This document shows, one piece after another, positions 5,838 through 7,357 of a stretch of DNA of 7,357 nt. The translations under genes were made by a program, and so were the position numbers. The first letter of the stretch is position 1. Every line of letters starts with the position of its first letter. The notes under the pieces were generated by a model. That model made no database searches and was not told the origin of the DNA. It worked only from the letters and a program-made list of their open reading frames with translations. The DNA is taken from positions 1 to 7,357 of the forward strand of contig JABIME010000334.1 of assembly GCA_018654125.1 (NCBI GenBank), written 5' to 3'. Source of the DNA: Candidatus Cloacimonadota bacterium (lineage in GTDB: Bacteria > Cloacimonadota > Cloacimonadia > Cloacimonadales > TCS61).

Positions 5838-7357
5838 ATGAGTAATGATTTTAAAGATCAAAAACTTTCTATTTCTAAGATCCTGAATAACAGGAAGAAG
5901 GAGGCCGTATTACCAACATCTCAAGGGATTAATCCTCCTTCCAATTACATTCCTCAAAATAAACCTATTAAGAAAAAGCAGAAAAAAAGTAAGTATGAAG
6001 TTATAAATGATAATGATGGTGGTGAAAATGAGATCAATCTAAAAGATTATTTAGAGATTGTATTTCATTATAAATGGTTAATATTAATTATATTTATTAC
6101 TGTATTATTAGCTACAATTGCCTATTCATTTACACAAGATCCCATTTACAAAGCAATGACGAAAATTTTTATTCATGAAGATGTAATGGAATTGCAGGTT
6201 ATTAATAACAAACCATATTTTAAACAAGCCTACGATCTAAAAACTTGGATTCAAATAATGAAATCAACAGAAATAACCAGAAGAGCATCTGAAAAATTAT
6301 CTAATAGAGTCTCTGCTTCTGCTATTTCTGGAATGATGGAATACGATACAGAAAGAGATGAAGAACATATTATTACAGCTTCAGCAACATCAAAAGATCC
6401 AAATTTAGCAGCTGATGTTGCAAATGCAGTTTATTATGCATTATCAGAATATGACACAGAACAACGTCTGCGAGGATATGATTATTCTGTAAAATATTTA
6501 GAACAGCTTATGCGAGATAAGAGAAGTGATTTAGATGAAGTATTAGGTTATATCAATGACTTCATGCTAGATAAAGGAATTGATCTGAATACAGCAAATA
6601 TCGAAGATAATATTGGACGCGTAAACGATATTCAATTGCAGATCTCTACATGTAAAGTTGATCTTGCAGCTATTAGCGCAAGCATAAAGAAAATCAATTA
6701 TGATCTTAACAGGGAAGATAATTCTATTGTTAATCAAACAACATATAGTGAACCATATAAAATACGTTTAATGAATTTGGAAGCTGAGAAAGCCAGAGCG
6801 CTTACAAATTATACTGAAAAGCACCCTAAGATCTTAGGTATTCAGCAAAATATTGATAACGTAAAAAAACTTATAGAAGATGGGATTAATGAGAGAATTC
6901 AATTAAAGAATGTTGTTGCAAATCCAATTAAGCAAAGATTAGTAAATGACCTGTTAGCAAATGAAACTGAGAAGGTAGCATTAGAGCAAAAAATTGCAGC
7001 CTTACTTCAAATTCTTTCTGAGATCGAAATCTCGGCTGATTACAAAAAATTATTAGATGATAAATTCACAAAGAAGAAAGATCTAGTTCTGCAGATCGGC
7101 AATCTTCAGAGTCAGTATAATAACGCAAAACTCAATTCTAACATTGCCTCAAGTAGGCTTTATCAGCTTCAGAGTGCAGAAGTTCCTACAACTCCATCAG
7201 CAAATAATTTAAAAAGAAATATTTTGGTTGGAATTGTCTTAGGACTTGGTTTAGGGTTTGGTCTTGCCCTACTGCTTAATTCATTGAATGACACAATACA
7301 TTCAGTTAGTGATTACGAAGCAAAATATACAATTCCTATTATTGGAACTATACCAAA
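5838..7357 (+). CDS. Wzz/GumC-type polysaccharide chain-length determinant, possible tyrosine kinase fusion, cut by window edge
   Basis: The frame is open from the ATG at 5838 to the right edge (506 full codons). A hydrophilic, basic N-terminal extension (1-66, with KKKQKK at 45-50) precedes the Wzz entry motif INLKDYLEIVFHYKW (66-80) and a first membrane helix (about 79-97). A periplasmic region follows, with the DPNLAADVANAV helix typical of Wzz proteins (187-198) and a long heptad-rich coiled coil (about 205-440). Then comes the proline motif VPTTP (449-453), a second membrane helix (about 461-483) and a cytoplasmic stretch ending IPIIGTIP. That last motif is commonly the linker to a BY-kinase domain, so a fused kinase may follow outside the window. 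The protein sits in the inner membrane and sets polymer length in Wzy-dependent export. Its ribosome binding site is weak (AGAG), so translation may be coupled to the ATPase gene. Confidence 0.92.
   Translation, partial: MSNDFKDQKLSISKILNNRKKEAVLPTSQGINPPSNYIPQNKPIKKKQKKSKYEVINDNDGGENEINLKDYLEIVFHYKWLILIIFITVLLATIAYSFTQDPIYKAMTKIFIHEDVMELQVINNKPYFKQAYDLKTWIQIMKSTEITRRASEKLSNRVSASAISGMMEYDTERDEEHIITASATSKDPNLAADVANAVYYALSEYDTEQRLRGYDYSVKYLEQLMRDKRSDLDEVLGYINDFMLDKGIDLNTANIEDNIGRVNDIQLQISTCKVDLAAISASIKKINYDLNREDNSIVNQTTYSEPYKIRLMNLEAEKARALTNYTEKHPKILGIQQNIDNVKKLIEDGINERIQLKNVVANPIKQRLVNDLLANETEKVALEQKIAALLQILSEIEISADYKKLLDDKFTKKKDLVLQIGNLQSQYNNAKLNSNIASSRLYQLQSAEVPTTPSANNLKRNILVGIVLGLGLGFGLALLLNSLNDTIHSVSDYEAKYTIPIIGTIP

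Overview
The window is AT-rich and compact, with genes on two divergent sides of a 278-base intergenic region (4120-4397). The type IX secretion (T9SS)-like C-terminal domain and the GT117/DUF2723 membrane protein suggest a bacterium of the FCB group. The strong AGGAGG Shine-Dalgarno sites are unlike typical Bacteroidota, so a Cloacimonadota-like or related lineage seems a better fit. This placement is an inference and not proven by the sequence alone.

Left side, minus strand (1-4119): a complete 861-residue polytopic membrane protein of the DUF2723/GT117 family is followed after only 24 bases by uvrA. The first 503 codons of uvrA are present and it runs off the left edge. The two are probably co-transcribed leftwards, although their functions (envelope glycosylation and nucleotide excision repair) are unrelated.

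Right side, plus strand (4350-7357): a textbook sigma-54 promoter (TGGCACA-N4-TTGCT) lies just upstream of four co-directional genes. These are a 57-codon ORF with a near-perfect ribosome binding site, a 110-residue secreted protein that is little more than a signal peptide plus a T9SS-type sorting domain, an ExeA/XrtA-associated type AAA ATPase, and the start of a Wzz/GumC-type polysaccharide chain-length protein that runs off the right edge, possibly continuing into a tyrosine kinase domain. ATPase plus Wzz is the classic core of exopolysaccharide export loci, so this looks like the head of a sigma-54-controlled exopolysaccharide operon.

The most interesting point is the combination: an enhancer-dependent promoter with inverted repeats at enhancer-like distance, an unknown small protein translated first, a sorting-domain-only secreted protein second, then the polysaccharide machinery. 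No exosortase, glycosyltransferase or regulator of this operon is visible inside the window.
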